Source: Hymenobacter sedentarius
GTDB taxonomy: Bacteria > Bacteroidota > Bacteroidia > Cytophagales > Hymenobacteraceae
Direction: 5' to 3'
DNA: 64,000 nucleotides
NCBI RefSeq assembly: GCF_001507645.1
Contig: NZ_CP013909.1
Location: forward strand, 248,001 to 312,000
The notes beneath the pieces are model-generated. The model was not told the origin of the DNA and did no database searches. It saw nothing but the letters and a program-made list of their open reading frames with translations. Made by a program: the position numbers and the translations under genes. Below are positions 63,191 through 64,000 of the stretch, piece by piece. Numbering within the stretch: the first letter of the stretch is position 1; each line of letters opens with the position of its first letter.

Positions 63191-64000
63191 CCTCAGCATA
63201 AGCCGCCCCCCGCGCTTCGCCCCGCGGCTGGTAGTGCCTGATAAGCTGCGGTAGCATGCGCAAGGCCTGCGACAACGGGATGGCCGATACCGCAGCCGCC
63301 CGGGCGGTGGGCAGCACTGCCTCCCAGAGCTCCCCAAACGTGGCGGCGGCTTGCATATGCGCCGCTAGCGTGGCCGCCGGCAGCCCCAGGCAGATAGCCA
63401 GGACATCGAGCCGGCGCGTGGAGCCGCCGGCCCACCGGTGGCGCAGGTGGCGCCGGGCTTGCCACAACGCCGCCAGTTGCACGGGGTTGTCTACCTGCGG
63501 CTCGCACTGCCGCTGGCTCATGCGGAGCCATTCGCGCAGCTGCCACGACAGCCCCACTTCAACCCTTCCCTGCTGGCGGCCAGAGGTGAGCACCTGCACC
63601 CGCGGGCTGTGGCGCACGGCCAAATCGTGCCGCAGCAGGGCCTGGCAGAGGGCCTCGTCTTCCAAAAACCGGACGGCGGGCAGGCCGCCCACCTGGCAGT
63701 AGGCCCGGGCGGTGAGGGCCAGGCTGGCGCCAAAGTGCTGGTGGTGGCGGGGCCAGGGGTCGGCCGGATTGGGGTCGATGAGGTCTTCCAGGCGGGCGCA
63801 CATCAGGCGGTAGGCCGTGTCGCGGTCCTTGATGCGGCGCAGCGGCAATAGCGCCGGCGCGTTTATCTCGGTGAGGATGCGGCCGCCCACGGCATCGGCC
63901 CCAGCCGCAATTTCGGCCTGAATGGCGGCCACCCAGGTCGGGGCCACGCGGGTATCGGCGTCGGTGCTGGCGATGATGCCAGTCGCGCTGCCCATTTGCT
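63138..64000 (-). CDS. Glycosyltransferase family 2 protein, partial (5' end outside the window)
   Basis: At least 286 residues; the frame stays open to the right edge, so the start and first Rossmann strand lie outside. Visible GT2 features are the metal-binding IIASTDADTRVAPTWVAAIQ, DAVGGRILTE, and HHQHFGASLALTARAYCQVG with FLEDEALCQALLRHD (ED acceptor-site motif). The C-terminal 130 residues are helical and unassigned. It converges on the NodS-like gene with a 53-bp overlap, a position consistent with a shared pathway. Confidence 0.88.
   Translation of the reverse strand, partial: QMGSATGIIASTDADTRVAPTWVAAIQAEIAAGADAVGGRILTEINAPALLPLRRIKDRDTAYRLMCARLEDLIDPNPADPWPRHHQHFGASLALTARAYCQVGGLPAVRFLEDEALCQALLRHDLAVRHSPRVQVLTSGRQQGRVEVGLSWQLREWLRMSQRQCEPQVDNPVQLAALWQARRHLRHRWAGGSTRRLDVLAICLGLPAATLAAHMQAAATFGELWEAVLPTARAAAVSAIPLSQALRMLPQLIRHYQPRGEARGAAYAEASAFPAGLADSSRAVAR

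Overview
The window is a GC-rich stretch of chromosome from a member of the Bacteroidota, most likely Hymenobacter or a close relative (Cytophagales). The evidence is type IX secretion sorting domains, -7 promoter elements of the TAnnTTTG type with few clear Shine-Dalgarno sites, an SdpR/SdpI pair, stand-alone carboxypeptidase-like regulatory domains, a TonB-dependent receptor, an OmpA protein with thrombospondin type 3 repeats, and a purH / mreBCD / mrdA neighbourhood. The genus is an inference. I saw no rRNA, tRNA or CRISPR array.

Layout. 0.2-3.2 kb is a compact sulfur locus: TauE/SafE exporter, rhodanese, diheme TsdA-like cytochrome and an exported DsrE protein, followed by a decayed T9SS type B gene. 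4-17 kb holds scattered enzymes: DUF4142 lipoprotein, NmrA-like reductase, thioredoxin-fold protein without CXXC, SDR, pirin, methyltransferase, MpaB-type oxygenase, prolyl oligopeptidase, a polytopic membrane protein, NUDIX and small hypotheticals. 17-26 kb has a secreted S9 peptidase, tandem DUF72 genes, a ModE-type regulator with a ModE-box-like palindrome directly before a TonB-dependent receptor, and an OmpA protein. 26.6-29 kb carries nuoL-nuoK. 29.4-33 kb has a sigma factor with a small membrane partner, an SdpR/SdpI module and two small secreted regulatory-domain proteins. 33.5-45.8 kb has a PolB-like exonuclease, two T9SS type A cargo proteins, an alcohol dehydrogenase, a DUF1990 pair, endonuclease V, a GluQRS-like protein and an LVIVD lipoprotein operon. 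46-49 kb carries nuoM-nuoN on the opposite strand from nuoLK. 49-52.1 kb is an AT-richer island with a large zinc metalloprotease and an IS1-type transposase remnant. 52.3-60.4 kb has a VanX-like dipeptidase, an SDR, the cell-shape cluster (mrdA, mreD, mreC, mreB) and purH. 60.6-64 kb has an acyl-CoA dehydrogenase / PIG-L deacetylase / NodS-like methyltransferase cluster facing a family 2 glycosyltransferase cut by the window edge.

How genes work together. nuoK, L, M and N are membrane subunits of one complex I, split into two distant transcription units. MreBCD and PBP2 form the elongation machinery. The first four genes suggest periplasmic thiosulfate/sulfane-sulfur handling. The ModE-like regulator, its candidate box and the receptor suggest molybdate- or tungstate-responsive outer-membrane uptake. 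The last four genes resemble the glycosyltransferase, deacetylase and N-methyltransferase logic of Nod-factor synthesis.

Intergenic space holds several families of dispersed inverted repeats, some perfect over 26-39 bp arms and two of them nested inside one another. They sit at operon ends, inside the nuo and mre clusters, and in one case supply the C-terminus of a protein.
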